Shown here piece after piece: positions 34,441 to 43,949 of a DNA stretch of 64,000 nucleotides. The notes under the pieces were generated by a model. That model saw only the letters and a program-made list of their open reading frames with translations. It was not told where the DNA came from and ran no database searches. The DNA comes from Rhodococcus sp. SGAir0479 (GTDB lineage Bacteria > Actinomycetota > Actinomycetes > Mycobacteriales > Mycobacteriaceae). The position numbers and the translations under genes were made by a program. Every line of letters begins with the position of its first letter. Positions within the stretch are counted from its first letter, which is position 1. The stretch covers positions 62,001 to 126,000 of the forward strand of contig NZ_CP039432.1 of assembly GCF_005484805.1 (NCBI RefSeq), in the 5' to 3' direction.

Positions 34441-35568
34441 GTGAACCTCAAGCGAAACGGCGCACTGCTCGGAGTGGTTGCCGTCGGTGCCGTCACGGCC
34501 ATGTCGTTGACGGCGTGCGGCAGCGACAACAACGCCGCGTCGTCCACCGTCGACACGTCGGCCTCGACCGCGCTGTGCGACGGGAACGACAAGCTGTCCG
34601 GTGCCGGTTCGTCCGCACAGAAGAACGCCATGGACGAGTTCACCTCCACCTACATCGCCGCCTGCCAGCAGAAGGGCAAGAGCGTCAACGTCGCGTACAA
34701 CCCGAGCGGCTCCGGTGACGGCCGCACGCAGTTCATCGCGAAGATGATCGACTTCGCCGGTTCCGACTCGGCGATCAAGGGCGAGCAGGCCGAGCAGGCC
34801 AAGCAGCGCTGCCAGGGCAACGACGCGTGGAACCTGCCGCTCGTGTTCGGTCCGGTCGCGCTCGCCTACAACCTCGACGGCGTCGACGACCTCGTGCTCG
34901 ACGGCGCGACCACCGCCAAGATCTTCAACGGCGGCATCACCGAGTGGAACGACCCGGCCATCGCCGCACTCAACCCGGGCAAGGACCTGCCCGACGACAA
35001 GATTAACCCGATCGTGCGCTCGGACTCCTCCGGCACCAGCGACAACTTCCAGCAGTACCTCGAGGCGTCGTCGAACGGTGCCTGGACGCAGGGCGCCGGC
35101 TCGGACTTCAAGGGTGGAGTCGGTGAGGGCGCCAAGGGCTCGGCCGGTGTCGCGCAGGCCGTCGCCTCCGCTCCGGGCTCGATCACCTACGTCGAGAAGT
35201 CGTTCGCGGACCAGCAGAAGTTGCCGGCCGCGCAGATCGACACCGGGTCCGGCCCGGTGAAGCTGTCGCAGGAGACGGCGTCGAAGGCCATTGCGAACGC
35301 GTCGTTCAAGGGCTCGGGGACCGGCGACCTGACACTCGACCTGAAGTCGATCTACGGCACCACCGAGGCCGGCTCCTACCCGCTGGTGCTGGCGACCTAC
35401 GAGATCGTGTGCTCGAAGGGCTACGACGCCGGCACCGCCGCCGCCGTGAAGTCGTTCCTGACCAGCGCCGCGAACGAGGGGCAGCAGACCCTGGCCGAGC
35501 AGGGCTACGTGCCGCTGCCGGAGTCGTTCCGCGCCAAGATCAACGAGTCGATCGCCGCCATCGGCTGA
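34441..35568 (+). CDS. pstS: Phosphate ABC transporter substrate-binding lipoprotein
   Basis: 375 residues. The lipobox LTAC puts the lipidated Cys at residue 26. The mature protein has the PstS signatures KLSGAGSSAQKNAM, YNPSGSGDGRTQF and RSDSSGTSDNFQQYL, which bind phosphate. GGAGG precedes GTG 34441. Extracytoplasmic, membrane-tethered receptor for the PstCAB importer; first gene of pstSCAB. Confidence 0.95.
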   Translation: MNLKRNGALLGVVAVGAVTAMSLTACGSDNNAASSTVDTSASTALCDGNDKLSGAGSSAQKNAMDEFTSTYIAACQQKGKSVNVAYNPSGSGDGRTQFIAKMIDFAGSDSAIKGEQAEQAKQRCQGNDAWNLPLVFGPVALAYNLDGVDDLVLDGATTAKIFNGGITEWNDPAIAALNPGKDLPDDKINPIVRSDSSGTSDNFQQYLEASSNGAWTQGAGSDFKGGVGEGAKGSAGVAQAVASAPGSITYVEKSFADQQKLPAAQIDTGSGPVKLSQETASKAIANASFKGSGTGDLTLDLKSIYGTTEAGSYPLVLATYEIVCSKGYDAGTAAAVKSFLTSAANEGQQTLAEQGYVPLPESFRAKINESIAAIG

Positions 35569-35626
35569 TCGGAAGCATCCGCCTTCGGACCGCCCATCTA
35601 TATTCAGACAGAGAATGTGAGCGCAG

Positions 35627-36679
35627 ATGACTGACGCGAGCACAAGGTCGACACCACGCGCCTCCGGCCCCGCGGACGGCGGGGCCGGGGTGGGCGGTCC
35701 GAACGGCAATCCGGAGGCCCCGATCACTTCCCCACAGGCAACGAAGAGCAAGACGGTCACTCGTCCCGCGGACCGGATCTTCGGATCGCTCGCATCCGGG
35801 TCCGCGGTCTTCATCACCCTCCTCGTCGCCGCCGTCGGTATCTTCCTGATCTGGCGAGCGGTCCCTGCGTTGCAGCGCAACGAGGCCAACTTCCTCACCA
35901 GCCGCGTGTGGGACACCGTCGACATCGACGCGATGGCCTTCGGTGTGCTGGACCTGTTCGTCACCACCGTCAAGGTGTCGGTGTTCGCGCTCCTGCTCGC
36001 GATGCCGGTCGCCCTGGGTATCGCGATCTTCCTCACCGAGTACGCGCCCAAGAAGTTGGCGCGTCCCCTGGCGTACGTGATCGACCTGCTGGCCGCGGTG
36101 CCGTCGATCGTCTACGGGCTGTGGGGCCTGCTGGTGTTCGCGCCCGCGGCCGCACCGGTGGCGATGTGGCTCAACGAGCACTTCGGCTGGATCCCGTTCT
36201 TCGCGGACGGCACCGGCTCGATCCGCGGCGGCGGCACCGTCTTCACCGCCGGCATCGTGCTGGCCGTGATGATCCTGCCGGTCATCACCGCGGTGACCCG
36301 CGAGGTGTTCGCGCAGACGCCCAAGGCGCACATCGAGGCGGCGCTCGCGCTGGGCGCGACCCGCTGGGAAGTGGTGCGCACCACGGTCATTCCGTTCGGC
36401 AAGTCCGGGTACATCAGCGGTTCGATGCTCGGTCTGGGCCGCGCGCTGGGCGAGACGATGGCCCTGTACATGATCCTTCGGACCACGTCGGCGCCGGCCT
36501 CGTGGCTCGGGCTGAACGATTCCGGTTCGACCATCGCGTCGAAGATCGCGCTCGGTTACGCCGAGTTCAACAACAACATCCAGGCGGGCGCGTACATCGC
36601 CGCCGGCCTGGTCCTGTTCGTGCTCACCTTCGTGGTCAACGCGGCCGCTCGCGCCGCGATCGCCGGAAAGCGGGACTGA
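35627..36679 (+). CDS. pstC: Phosphate ABC transporter permease PstC
   Basis: 350 residues with six transmembrane helices. The BPD-transporter EAA loop is visible as EAALALGATRWEVVRTTVIPF near residue 240, and GLGRALGETMALYMI follows. An N-terminal hydrophilic extension of about 55 residues is Pro/Gly-rich. Lies 58 nt after pstS and 3 nt before pstA. Confidence 0.94.
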   Translation: MTDASTRSTPRASGPADGGAGVGGPNGNPEAPITSPQATKSKTVTRPADRIFGSLASGSAVFITLLVAAVGIFLIWRAVPALQRNEANFLTSRVWDTVDIDAMAFGVLDLFVTTVKVSVFALLLAMPVALGIAIFLTEYAPKKLARPLAYVIDLLAAVPSIVYGLWGLLVFAPAAAPVAMWLNEHFGWIPFFADGTGSIRGGGTVFTAGIVLAVMILPVITAVTREVFAQTPKAHIEAALALGATRWEVVRTTVIPFGKSGYISGSMLGLGRALGETMALYMILRTTSAPASWLGLNDSGSTIASKIALGYAEFNNNIQAGAYIAAGLVLFVLTFVVNAAARAAIAGKRD

Positions 36680-36682
36680 CCG

Positions 36683-37588
36683 ATGACCAGCGTCCTCGAC
36701 AAGCCGATCAAGGCGCCCGCGTTCCAGGGCGTCGGGTTCCGCCGCCGTTTCACCGACCTCACCGCCACGGTGCTGGTCACGCTCTCCGTCCTCGTCGCGC
36801 TCGTACCGCTGGTGTGGGTGCTGTGGACGGTGATCGTGAAGGGCCTGCCCGCCCTGATGTCGCAGACGTGGTTCACGCACTCGCTGAGTGGACTGTCGGC
36901 GTCGGCGGACGGCGGTGGCATCTACCACGCACTCGTGGGCACGCTCATGCAGGGGCTGGTGTGTGCGGTCCTGGCGGTCCCGCTCGGCCTGTTCGTTGCC
37001 GTCTACCTGGTCGAGTACGCCGGTCGGTCGCGGCTCGGCAAGCTCACCACGTTCATGGTCGACATCCTCTCCGGTGTCCCGTCGATCGTCGCGGCGCTGT
37101 TCATCTACGCGCTGTGGATCGCGACGTTCGGCTTCCCCAAGTCCGCGTTGGCGGTGTCGCTCGCGCTGGTGCTGCTGATGGTGCCGGTGGTGGTGCGCAG
37201 CACCGAGGAGATGCTGCGGATCGTGCCCGACGATCTGCGTGAGGCGTCGTACGCGCTCGGTGTGCCCAAGTGGAAGACCATCGCCCGTATCGTCGTCCCC
37301 ACCGCCTTGCCGGGCATCATCACCGGCGTCATGCTGGCGCTGGCCCGCGTGCTCGGCGAGACCGCGCCGCTGCTGATCCTGGTGGGATACGCGCCGTTCA
37401 TCAACTTCAATCTCTTCGGTGGCGAGATGGGCACCCTGCCGGGTGTGATGGTCGCGGAGATGAACAACCCGACCGACGCCGGCTCCAACCGGATCTGGGG
37501 TGCGGCACTGACGCTGATCCTGCTGATCGCGGTCCTCAACATCATCGCGAAGACGATCGGGCACTTCACCTCGGTGCGCAACAAGTGA
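36683..37588 (+). CDS. pstA: Phosphate ABC transporter permease PstA
   Basis: 301 residues, six helices. Starts MTSVLDKPIKAPAFQGVGF. The EAA motif is visible as EASYALGVPKWKTIARIVVP near residue 185, with LARVLGETAPLLIL following. Forms the channel with PstC. Followed by a 95-nt gap before pstB containing no separate gene. Confidence 0.94.
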   Translation: MTSVLDKPIKAPAFQGVGFRRRFTDLTATVLVTLSVLVALVPLVWVLWTVIVKGLPALMSQTWFTHSLSGLSASADGGGIYHALVGTLMQGLVCAVLAVPLGLFVAVYLVEYAGRSRLGKLTTFMVDILSGVPSIVAALFIYALWIATFGFPKSALAVSLALVLLMVPVVVRSTEEMLRIVPDDLREASYALGVPKWKTIARIVVPTALPGIITGVMLALARVLGETAPLLILVGYAPFINFNLFGGEMGTLPGVMVAEMNNPTDAGSNRIWGAALTLILLIAVLNIIAKTIGHFTSVRNK

Positions 37589-37683
37589 GCACCGAACGCG
37601 CGTCGAGCGGCGCAATCAACGCCCACCCCGAACCCCGTAAGCACATACTCGAGCTGTCGCTCGCACCAGTAGGGAGCCGATGA

Positions 37684-38460
37684 ATGGCCAAGCGTCTGGA
37701 TCTCAAGGACGTCAACATCTACTACGGCAAGTTCCACGCCGTCGCCGATGTCGGGCTGTCGGTGCCCCCGCGCAGCGTCACCGCCTTCATCGGGCCGTCC
37801 GGCTGCGGTAAGTCGACAGTGCTGCGGTCACTCAACCGCATGCACGAGGTGACTCCCGGTGCCCGCGTCGAGGGTTCCGTGCTGCTCGACGGTGAGGACA
37901 TCTACGGGTCGTCGGTGGATCCGGTCGGCGTCCGCAAGACCATCGGCATGGTCTTCCAGCGGCCCAACCCGTTCCCGACGATGTCCATCCGCGACAACGT
38001 GGTGGCGGGCCTGAAGCTGCAGGGGATGCGCGACAGGAAGAAGCTCGATGAGATCGCCGAGCAGTCGCTGCGCGGGGCGAACCTCTGGAACGAGGTCAAG
38101 GATCGTCTGGACAAGCCGGGCGGCGGCCTGTCCGGCGGTCAGCAGCAGCGGTTGTGCATCGCCCGGGCCATCGCGGTCTCGCCCGACGTGCTGCTCATGG
38201 ACGAGCCGTGCTCGGCCCTCGACCCGATCTCCACGCTCGCGATCGAGGACCTGATCACCGAACTCAAGCAGGACTTCACGATCGTCATCGTCACGCACAA
38301 CATGCAGCAGGCCGCACGCGTGAGTGATCAGACGGCGTTCTTCAACCTCGAGGCCACCGGTAAGCCGGGTCGGCTCATCGAGATCGACGACACCGAGAAG
38401 ATCTTCTCCAACCCCACGCAGAAGGCCACCGAGGACTACATCTCGGGCCGCTTCGGCTGA
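37684..38460 (+). CDS. pstB: Phosphate ABC transporter ATPase PstB
   Basis: 258 residues. Walker [10 protein letters not shown] (about residue 39), signature LSGGQQQR, Walker [15 protein letters not shown]-loop VTHNM. Drives phosphate import through PstCA. ATG 37684 is in frame; an ATG 4 nt upstream is out of frame. Corresponds to PhoT (Rv0820). Ends before a strong bidirectional hairpin. Confidence 0.96.
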   Translation: MAKRLDLKDVNIYYGKFHAVADVGLSVPPRSVTAFIGPSGCGKSTVLRSLNRMHEVTPGARVEGSVLLDGEDIYGSSVDPVGVRKTIGMVFQRPNPFPTMSIRDNVVAGLKLQGMRDRKKLDEIAEQSLRGANLWNEVKDRLDKPGGGLSGGQQQRLCIARAIAVSPDVLLMDEPCSALDPISTLAIEDLITELKQDFTIVIVTHNMQQAARVSDQTAFFNLEATGKPGRLIEIDDTEKIFSNPTQKATEDYISGRFG

Positions 38461-38477
38461 TCGGTTTCCGCGACGTC

Positions 38478-38513
38478 ACGAGGCCCGGTACGCGCCTGCG
38501 CACCGGGCCTCGT
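38478..38513. terminator. Bidirectional terminator between pstB and adh
   Basis: Perfect 12-bp arms ACGAGGCCCGGT/ACCGGGCCTCGT with a 12-nt GC-rich loop, between convergent genes. Confidence 0.8.
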
Positions 38514-38544
38514 CGCGTTCGCCCTTCGGGTTCGCGTAGCCGGT

Positions 38545-39675
38545 TCAGTTCCGGTCGGCGTCGGTGTAGCGGATCAACCCGCGGATGTTCCGGCCCTCGA
38601 GCATGTCCTGGTAACCGTCGTTGATCTCCTCGAGGCGGTACGTCTTCGTGATGAGGTCGTCGAGGTTGAGCCGCCCGGAGTGGTACATCGACAGCAGCGA
38701 CGGGATGTCCTTGCGGGGGTTGGCACCGCCGAAGATCGTGCCGAGCAGCTGCTTCTGCAGCATCGACAGCTGGAACAGGCTCAGCCGGGTCTCCATGTCG
38801 GTCACCGAGGCCAGCCCGATGACGACGCACCTGCCGCCTTTGGCGGTCAGCGTCATCGCCGGCTCGATGTCGTCGCCGTGTACGACGCCCATGGCCAGCA
38901 TGACCTTGTCGGCCATGCGCCCCCAGGTGAGTTCCATGACCGGCTCGAGGGCCTCCTGCATGGAGGCGAAGGTGTGGGTGGCGCCGAACTTCTTCGCCTC
39001 GTCGCGGTGGAACTCGACCGGGTCGATCGCGATGACCCGTTCGGCCCCGGACGCCGCGGCGGCCTGCACCGCGTTGATGCCGATGCCGCCGACTCCGACG
39101 ACGACCACGCTCTCGCCCGGACGCACCTCGGCGATGTTGGTGGCCGAACCCCAGCCGGTGGTCACGCCGCAACCGACGAGGGCCGCCGCCTCCAGCGAGA
39201 TGTACGGCTCGATCTTCACCACCGAGTACTGGTGCACCGTCACGTAGGGCGCGAAGGTGCCGAGCAGGCACATCGGCAGGACGTCCCGGCCGCGCGCGTG
39301 CACGCGGTGGGTGCCGTCGGAGATCGCCTGCCCGGTGAGCAGATACATGCCGAGGTCGCACAGGTTCTGGTGGCCGGTGGAGCACTGCGCGCACTGGCCG
39401 CAGGCGGGGATGAACGAGAGCACCACGTGGTCGCCCTCGGCCAGTCCCTTCACGCCCGGCCCCACCTTGCTGATCACGCCGGCACCCTCGTGGCCACCCA
39501 GGGCGGGGAAGGCCGGCAACGCGATGTCGCCGGTGACGAGGTGGTGGTCCGAATGGCACAGCCCCGACGCCGCCAGTTCGACCTGCACCTCGCCCTCGCG
39601 CGGATCACCGAGATCGATCTCCTCGACGGACCACGGCTCGTTCAGTCCCCACAGGATTGCACCCTTGGTCTTCAT
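38545..39675 (-). CDS. NDMA-dependent-type zinc alcohol dehydrogenase
   Basis: 376 residues from ATG 39675 (MKTKGAILWGLNEPW; the longer frame to 39768 lacks homology). Medium-chain dehydrogenase: catalytic Zn motif GHEGAGVI, structural Zn cysteines in CGQCAQCSTGHQNLC, and Rossmann motif GVGGIGINA near residue 200. The N-terminus and MYLLTG insert resemble actinobacterial nicotinoprotein (N,N-dimethyl-4-nitrosoaniline-dependent) alcohol dehydrogenases with tightly bound NAD and mycofactocin as electron carrier. Substrate not predictable. Confidence 0.85.
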   Translation of the reverse strand: MKTKGAILWGLNEPWSVEEIDLGDPREGEVQVELAASGLCHSDHHLVTGDIALPAFPALGGHEGAGVISKVGPGVKGLAEGDHVVLSFIPACGQCAQCSTGHQNLCDLGMYLLTGQAISDGTHRVHARGRDVLPMCLLGTFAPYVTVHQYSVVKIEPYISLEAAALVGCGVTTGWGSATNIAEVRPGESVVVVGVGGIGINAVQAAAASGAERVIAIDPVEFHRDEAKKFGATHTFASMQEALEPVMELTWGRMADKVMLAMGVVHGDDIEPAMTLTAKGGRCVVIGLASVTDMETRLSLFQLSMLQKQLLGTIFGGANPRKDIPSLLSMYHSGRLNLDDLITKTYRLEEINDGYQDMLEGRNIRGLIRYTDADRN

Positions 39676-39817
39676 GTTGCGGATTCCCTTCTCCGAGAGG
39701 AGGTCTGCGAGGACGATCTCAGGGGCTCTCGGCGAGCGCCGGGAACGCGTGAGGGCACGCCTCGTCATCGAATGTTCGAAAGAGCGAACGGCTGACGGGT
39801 TGGAAACTCTCGCGATC

Positions 39818-39833
39818 TCCCCGGCGCCGGGGA
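39818..39833. promoter_or_regulatory. 16-bp perfect palindrome upstream of adh
   Basis: TCCCCGGCGCCGGGGA, fully self-complementary, about 145 bp upstream of the dehydrogenase start. A second imperfect repeat GTTCG-N6-CGAAC lies at about 39775-39790. Candidate operator; the rest of 39676-39963 shows nothing clear. Confidence 0.4.
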
Positions 39834-39963
39834 ATGGTCACACGATGGCACCGCGACAGTCGGTGTGTCAACGGACCGGGCCGTGCGCGCGTCGCGGAAC
39901 CGTTGTCCGGCGCCTCGTGTGCCGGCCGCCCGCATGTGGTGACGCAGAGCGGATTCGGCGCGA

Positions 39964-40953
39964 TCAGGAGTCGTCGTCGGCGCGCAGGCGGACGTCGGCC
40001 ACCAGGCCGTGGTGGTCGGAGCCGGTGATGTCGATCCGGTCCAGATCCGTGACCACCGCCCCCTTCGTGACGACGCGGTCGATGCCGGTGACCGCGGGCA
40101 GGATTCGGCCGGCCGGCATCGTCGGCACCAGCCCGGCGCCCACCTGATCCGCGGCATCGGCATAGCCGTCGGTGAGCAGATCCCGATACTGGCGCTGGGT
40201 GTACCCGGCGTTGAAGTCGCCGCTCACGATCACGTTGCGGCGCAGCGCGACCGAGGACATCTCGGAGTGGATACTGCGGAGTTCCGACTCCCAGGTGGCG
40301 GCCGGGAACAGGTAGGCCGGCGCGGGATGGACGGCGAGCAGAGCCACCGGCTCCGACATCCCCACGTCCAGGTCCGCGACGAGATTGGCCGACAGGTGGC
40401 CGTCGAGGACGCGGGTGTTCGACAGCGGGAACCGACTGTAGATGCCGCCGCCCTCGCCGCCCGGGCCGTAGGAGATGACGAACCGGTACGGCAGCACGGC
40501 ATCCAGGCCGGCCTCCTGCAAGCCGTCGATCGACTCGTCGGTGAGTTCCTGGACGGTGAGGACGTCGACGTCCCGATCGCGGACAGTCCGCACCAGATCG
40601 GCCGGATCGGCGTGTCCCACCTTGGTGTTGGCCTGGATCACGCGCACGACCGGGCCGGTGGCGTCGCCGGGGGAGACGCCGTCGGCGCCGCGGATGTACA
40701 ACGGGCTGATCAGAGCGGCGCCCAGCGCGCACACGACCAGGCACACAGCCTGCGGGATCCACTGCCGGGCGAAGGCGGCGACGGCCGCGCCCACGAGCGC
40801 GACGACGAGCAGCATCGGCAGCTGTCCCGCCAGCAGGATCAGGAAGCGGTTGGTGACCGAGACGACGGAGGCCACCAGCCCCACGGCAGCCAACAGCGCG
40901 CACACCGTCGCGAAGACTCCCGCGGTGGTCCGAGCCGTCCGATGATCGAGCAC
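39964..40953 (-). CDS. Membrane-anchored endonuclease/exonuclease/phosphatase-family protein
   Basis: 329 residues. Three N-terminal hydrophobic segments (residues about 12-30, 36-60, 68-85) are followed by an EEP domain: VRVIQANTKVG, DVLTVQELTDESI (metal-binding Glu), VAVHPAP, IVSGDFNAGYT (catalytic DFN) and ITGSDHHGLVADV (SDH). Such proteins hydrolyse nucleic acids, phospholipids or other phosphodiesters outside the membrane. Start GTG 40953. Lies between adh and phoU. Confidence 0.83.
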   Translation of the reverse strand: MLDHRTARTTAGVFATVCALLAAVGLVASVVSVTNRFLILLAGQLPMLLVVALVGAAVAAFARQWIPQAVCLVVCALGAALISPLYIRGADGVSPGDATGPVVRVIQANTKVGHADPADLVRTVRDRDVDVLTVQELTDESIDGLQEAGLDAVLPYRFVISYGPGGEGGGIYSRFPLSNTRVLDGHLSANLVADLDVGMSEPVALLAVHPAPAYLFPAATWESELRSIHSEMSSVALRRNVIVSGDFNAGYTQRQYRDLLTDGYADAADQVGAGLVPTMPAGRILPAVTGIDRVVTKGAVVTDLDRIDITGSDHHGLVADVRLRADDDS

Positions 40954-40987
40954 CCCCCGATCATGCCCGCTCTGCCCCGGACACGAC

Positions 40988-41016
40988 GACGCCCGCCGGT
41001 TTTCCCGGCGGGCGTC
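40988..41016. terminator. phoU terminator hairpin
   Basis: 12-bp perfect arms GACGCCCGCCGG/CCGGCGGGCGTC with loop TTTTC, just downstream of the phoU stop (minus strand). Confidence 0.75.
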
Positions 41017-41030
41017 GCGGCGGTGCGTCT

Positions 41031-41720
41031 CTACAGTTCGGGGTACGACGCCAGATCGTCGGCGTCGCTTCGCGGATCCTCGGGCATCTTGCCGGTGACG
41101 AGGAAGATGACCCGCCGCGCCACCTCGACGGTGTGGTCGGCGAATCGCTCGTAGAAGCGGCCCAGCAGTGTCACGTCGACGGCTGCGGCGACGCCGTGGT
41201 CCCACTCGCGGTCCATGAGGACGCTGAAGAGGTGGCGATGCAGGTCGTCCATCGCGTCGTCTTCCTCGCGGAGCTTGGCGGCGCGCTCGGGATCGCGGGT
41301 CTCGAGGACTTCCTTCGCTCCGGCGCCGAGCGACACCGCGATGCGGCCCATCTCCGCGAAGTAACCGTTGACCTCTTCGGGGAGAACGTGATTGGGGTGG
41401 CGGCGCCGCGTGATCTTGGCGACGTGCAGGGCGAGTGCACCCATCCGGTCGATGTCCGAGACGATCTGGATACCGCTGACCACCGAACGCAGGTCACCCG
41501 CGACCGGGGCCTGCAAAGCCAGCAGCGCGAAGGCACGCTCCTCGGCGATGACGCTGAGCTCGGCGATCTTCTCGTGCTCGCCTATGACCTGCTCGGCCAA
41601 CCCGAGATCGGCGTGGAGCAGCGACTGGGTGGCCTTCTCCATCGCGGCCCCGGCGAGGCCCGCCATCTCGCCGAGAAGGTCCGCGAGCTCGGTCATCTGT
41701 TCGTTGTAAGCGACGCGCAT
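41031..41720 (-). CDS. phoU: Phosphate signalling regulator PhoU (PhoY2 type)
   Basis: 229 residues, all alpha, with two PhoU repeats; the E/D-rich metal-binding helices are [20 protein letters not shown] and [23 protein letters not shown]. Couples Pst transport to the two-component kinase and represses the Pho regulon in high phosphate. Orthologous to Rv0821c. TAGGCT (41734-41729) lies 8 nt before the ATG, so it may be leaderless; no PHO box is seen here. Confidence 0.93.
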   Translation of the reverse strand: MRVAYNEQMTELADLLGEMAGLAGAAMEKATQSLLHADLGLAEQVIGEHEKIAELSVIAEERAFALLALQAPVAGDLRSVVSGIQIVSDIDRMGALALHVAKITRRRHPNHVLPEEVNGYFAEMGRIAVSLGAGAKEVLETRDPERAAKLREEDDAMDDLHRHLFSVLMDREWDHGVAAAVDVTLLGRFYERFADHTVEVARRVIFLVTGKMPEDPRSDADDLASYPEL

Positions 41721-41802
41721 GAGGTCACAGCCTACGGTGTGCGGGAAACCAAGTCACCACACCGAGGTGAACGCCGGATGAATGGCGTGTCCAGTCGGCG
41801 CG

Positions 41803-43809
41803 TCAGAGGCAGGGATTGTCGGTTGCGTTGGTCACGGCCAGGTCCGCGGGCAGTTCGACGTCCTCGGGGTTGCCACCCAGGGCGGGTCCCGCGTCGACGG
41901 GACTGCCCGCCTCCGCGGGCGCGGTCAGCGTGCGGTCGAACTCGCTGCCGAGCACCACCTCGACGATGTTGCCCAGACCGGACGTCTCCTCGAGCACGGC
42001 ACCCGGGATCGACGACGCCACCGTCGCGGCGTCCGCCTCGCTGCCCGGCGAGAACCGGACCAGTGTCCGGCTGCTGGTACCGCTGTAGTTGCCGACGCTG
42101 TAGATCTGGAAGCCGTAGGCGGCGAGCCGGTCCGCGGTGGTGGCGGCGAGGCCGGAGACGCCGGAACCGTTCGACACCTGCAGACTCACCTCGTTGGGGG
42201 CGAGCGCGAGCTGGGTCGGCTCGGGCGCGGGGGCGGGCGTCGTCGACGTGTCCTTCTTCTCGTCGCGCTTCTCGCCGGGCAGCGGCTCGTCGTCGATGAT
42301 GGCCTGGAAGATGTCCTTGATGTCGTCGAGGCGGGGGATCTCGTTGCCCCAGTCGTTGGTGCCCGCGGTGGGGACGGTGATGAACGTGACGGCACCGGCA
42401 TCGACGTTGCGCAGGGACTGGCCCAGCGTGAGCAGCGATCTGGTGTCGATGTTCTCGACGAACGTCGCGCGGGTGAACGCGTTGATGAAGCCGTTCAGTT
42501 TGCCCGGGTCGAACAGCACCCGGCTCGACATGGCCTCCCGCAGCAGCGCGGACAGGAACAGCTGTTGGCGCTTGATGCGGCCGTAGTCGCCGTTGCCCTC
42601 GGCCTCGACGTGGCGGGCGCGCACGTAGTCGAGCGCCTTCCTGCCGTCGAGTGTCTGCGTGCCCGCGTTGGGCAGGACCGTACCGAGCTCGCCGTCGATC
42701 AGGGGTTGCGGAAGGCAGACCTTGACCCCGCCCACCTCGGTGACCATGCTCTCGAAGCCGGCGAAGTCCATGCCGACGAAATGGCGGATCTTGAGGCCGG
42801 ACATCTTCTGGATGACCTTGACCAGGCACTTCGGCCCGCCCAGGGCGTACGTGCCGTTGAGTTTGTCGCCGTCGGCGGCGGGGTACGTCTCGCCGGTGTA
42901 AGTGCCGGTGTCGTTGTCCCAGCCCTCGCACTCGGGGCGTTCGACGTCGAGGTCCCGCGGGAACGAGACGGCGACGACCCGGCTGCGGTCGGCCGGGACG
43001 TGGACGAGCATCACGGTGTCGGACCGCGCGCCCTCGGCATCCTCGACGGTTCCGGCGCCGACCGCGCCGGCCGCACCGGCGCGCGTGTCGGTGCCGACGA
43101 TCAGGTAGGTCTCGTCGCCGGTCTGCCCGCCGGGGTCGACGATGTCGGCCGAGTCGGTGTCGAGCGCGGCGATCTGCGAGAAGCGGCCCTCGGTCGAGCG
43201 CAGATAGCCCCACACGATGCCGGTGGCCACGAGCGCCAGTACCGCCACGAATGCCACTGCGGAGCGGCCCACGATCAGTAGTTTGCGACGCTTGCGGTTC
43301 CGGTTCGCCGCCAGCCGGCTCTGCTTGGGGGCGCCGACGGCCTGCGGGCCCACGGAGGTGACGGCCTGCTCGACCCAGCCCGGGCCGGCGGGTTCGGCGG
43401 GTCCGGCGGCGGATTCCGGGCCGGCGAGCACGTCCGGTTCCGCTCCGCGGTCGTCGGTGACCACCGGGATGATCTCGGTGGCCGCGTCCGGGCCGTCGGC
43501 CGGCGGGTGGTCGGAGACCTGTTCGCGCCGGCGGGTCGCGGCCGGCGGCGCGGGCTCGGTCTCGGGCTCGGTCTCGGTCTCGGGGACAGGCTCGGGTTCG
43601 TCGCGCGCCGCGGCCACCTCGGGCGGCACCGGGCGGCCCATCTTCGCCATCAGTTCGGCGACGGACAGCTGCTCGCTGGGGTCGTTGTCGAGCGCGCGGC
43701 GCGCGTGTCGGCGGGCCTGCTCCTCGCGGTAGCGGCGATCGGCCAGCGGGCGTTCCCACGGGGCGCGGCCTTCCGGTGCGGGCTGACCGGGATTCTGCTC
43801 GTCACCCAC
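41803..43809 (-). CDS. LytR-CpsA-Psr family protein with LytR_C domain
   Basis: 668 residues. A long cytosolic N-terminus (to about 165) is acidic and Pro-rich, including ETETEPETEP. One transmembrane helix (about 178-198) is followed by the LCP catalytic domain: RSDTVMLVHVPADRSRVVAVSFPRDLDV (conserved Asp/Arg), KALDYVRARHVEAEGNGDYGRIKRQQ. A C-terminal LytR_C domain (VSLQVSNGSGVSGLA) follows. Attaches arabinogalactan or other polymers to peptidoglycan at the outer membrane face of the plasma membrane. Position of Rv0822c. Confidence 0.92.
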   Translation of the reverse strand: MGDEQNPGQPAPEGRAPWERPLADRRYREEQARRHARRALDNDPSEQLSVAELMAKMGRPVPPEVAAARDEPEPVPETETEPETEPAPPAATRRREQVSDHPPADGPDAATEIIPVVTDDRGAEPDVLAGPESAAGPAEPAGPGWVEQAVTSVGPQAVGAPKQSRLAANRNRKRRKLLIVGRSAVAFVAVLALVATGIVWGYLRSTEGRFSQIAALDTDSADIVDPGGQTGDETYLIVGTDTRAGAAGAVGAGTVEDAEGARSDTVMLVHVPADRSRVVAVSFPRDLDVERPECEGWDNDTGTYTGETYPAADGDKLNGTYALGGPKCLVKVIQKMSGLKIRHFVGMDFAGFESMVTEVGGVKVCLPQPLIDGELGTVLPNAGTQTLDGRKALDYVRARHVEAEGNGDYGRIKRQQLFLSALLREAMSSRVLFDPGKLNGFINAFTRATFVENIDTRSLLTLGQSLRNVDAGAVTFITVPTAGTNDWGNEIPRLDDIKDIFQAIIDDEPLPGEKRDEKKDTSTTPAPAPEPTQLALAPNEVSLQVSNGSGVSGLAATTADRLAAYGFQIYSVGNYSGTSSRTLVRFSPGSEADAATVASSIPGAVLEETSGLGNIVEVVLGSEFDRTLTAPAEAGSPVDAGPALGGNPEDVELPADLAVTNATDNPCL

Positions 43810-43949
43810 CTACTCGCCCTGACCTCTCCGCCTCCAAATAGATACCGTCCCTCGACGACGTCGCAATGATACTGATCGATGATGTGCAGGCCGTCAATGC
43901 GCAGAGGGCGTGAATCGTCGCAGCAGGTGAGGACCGTTACCTGGCCGGG

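Noticed and set aside
43560-43600. Repeat-like GGTCTCGGGCTC array in the LCP gene
   Set aside because: It is simply the codons for the acidic Glu-Thr/Pro linker of the cytosolic tail.
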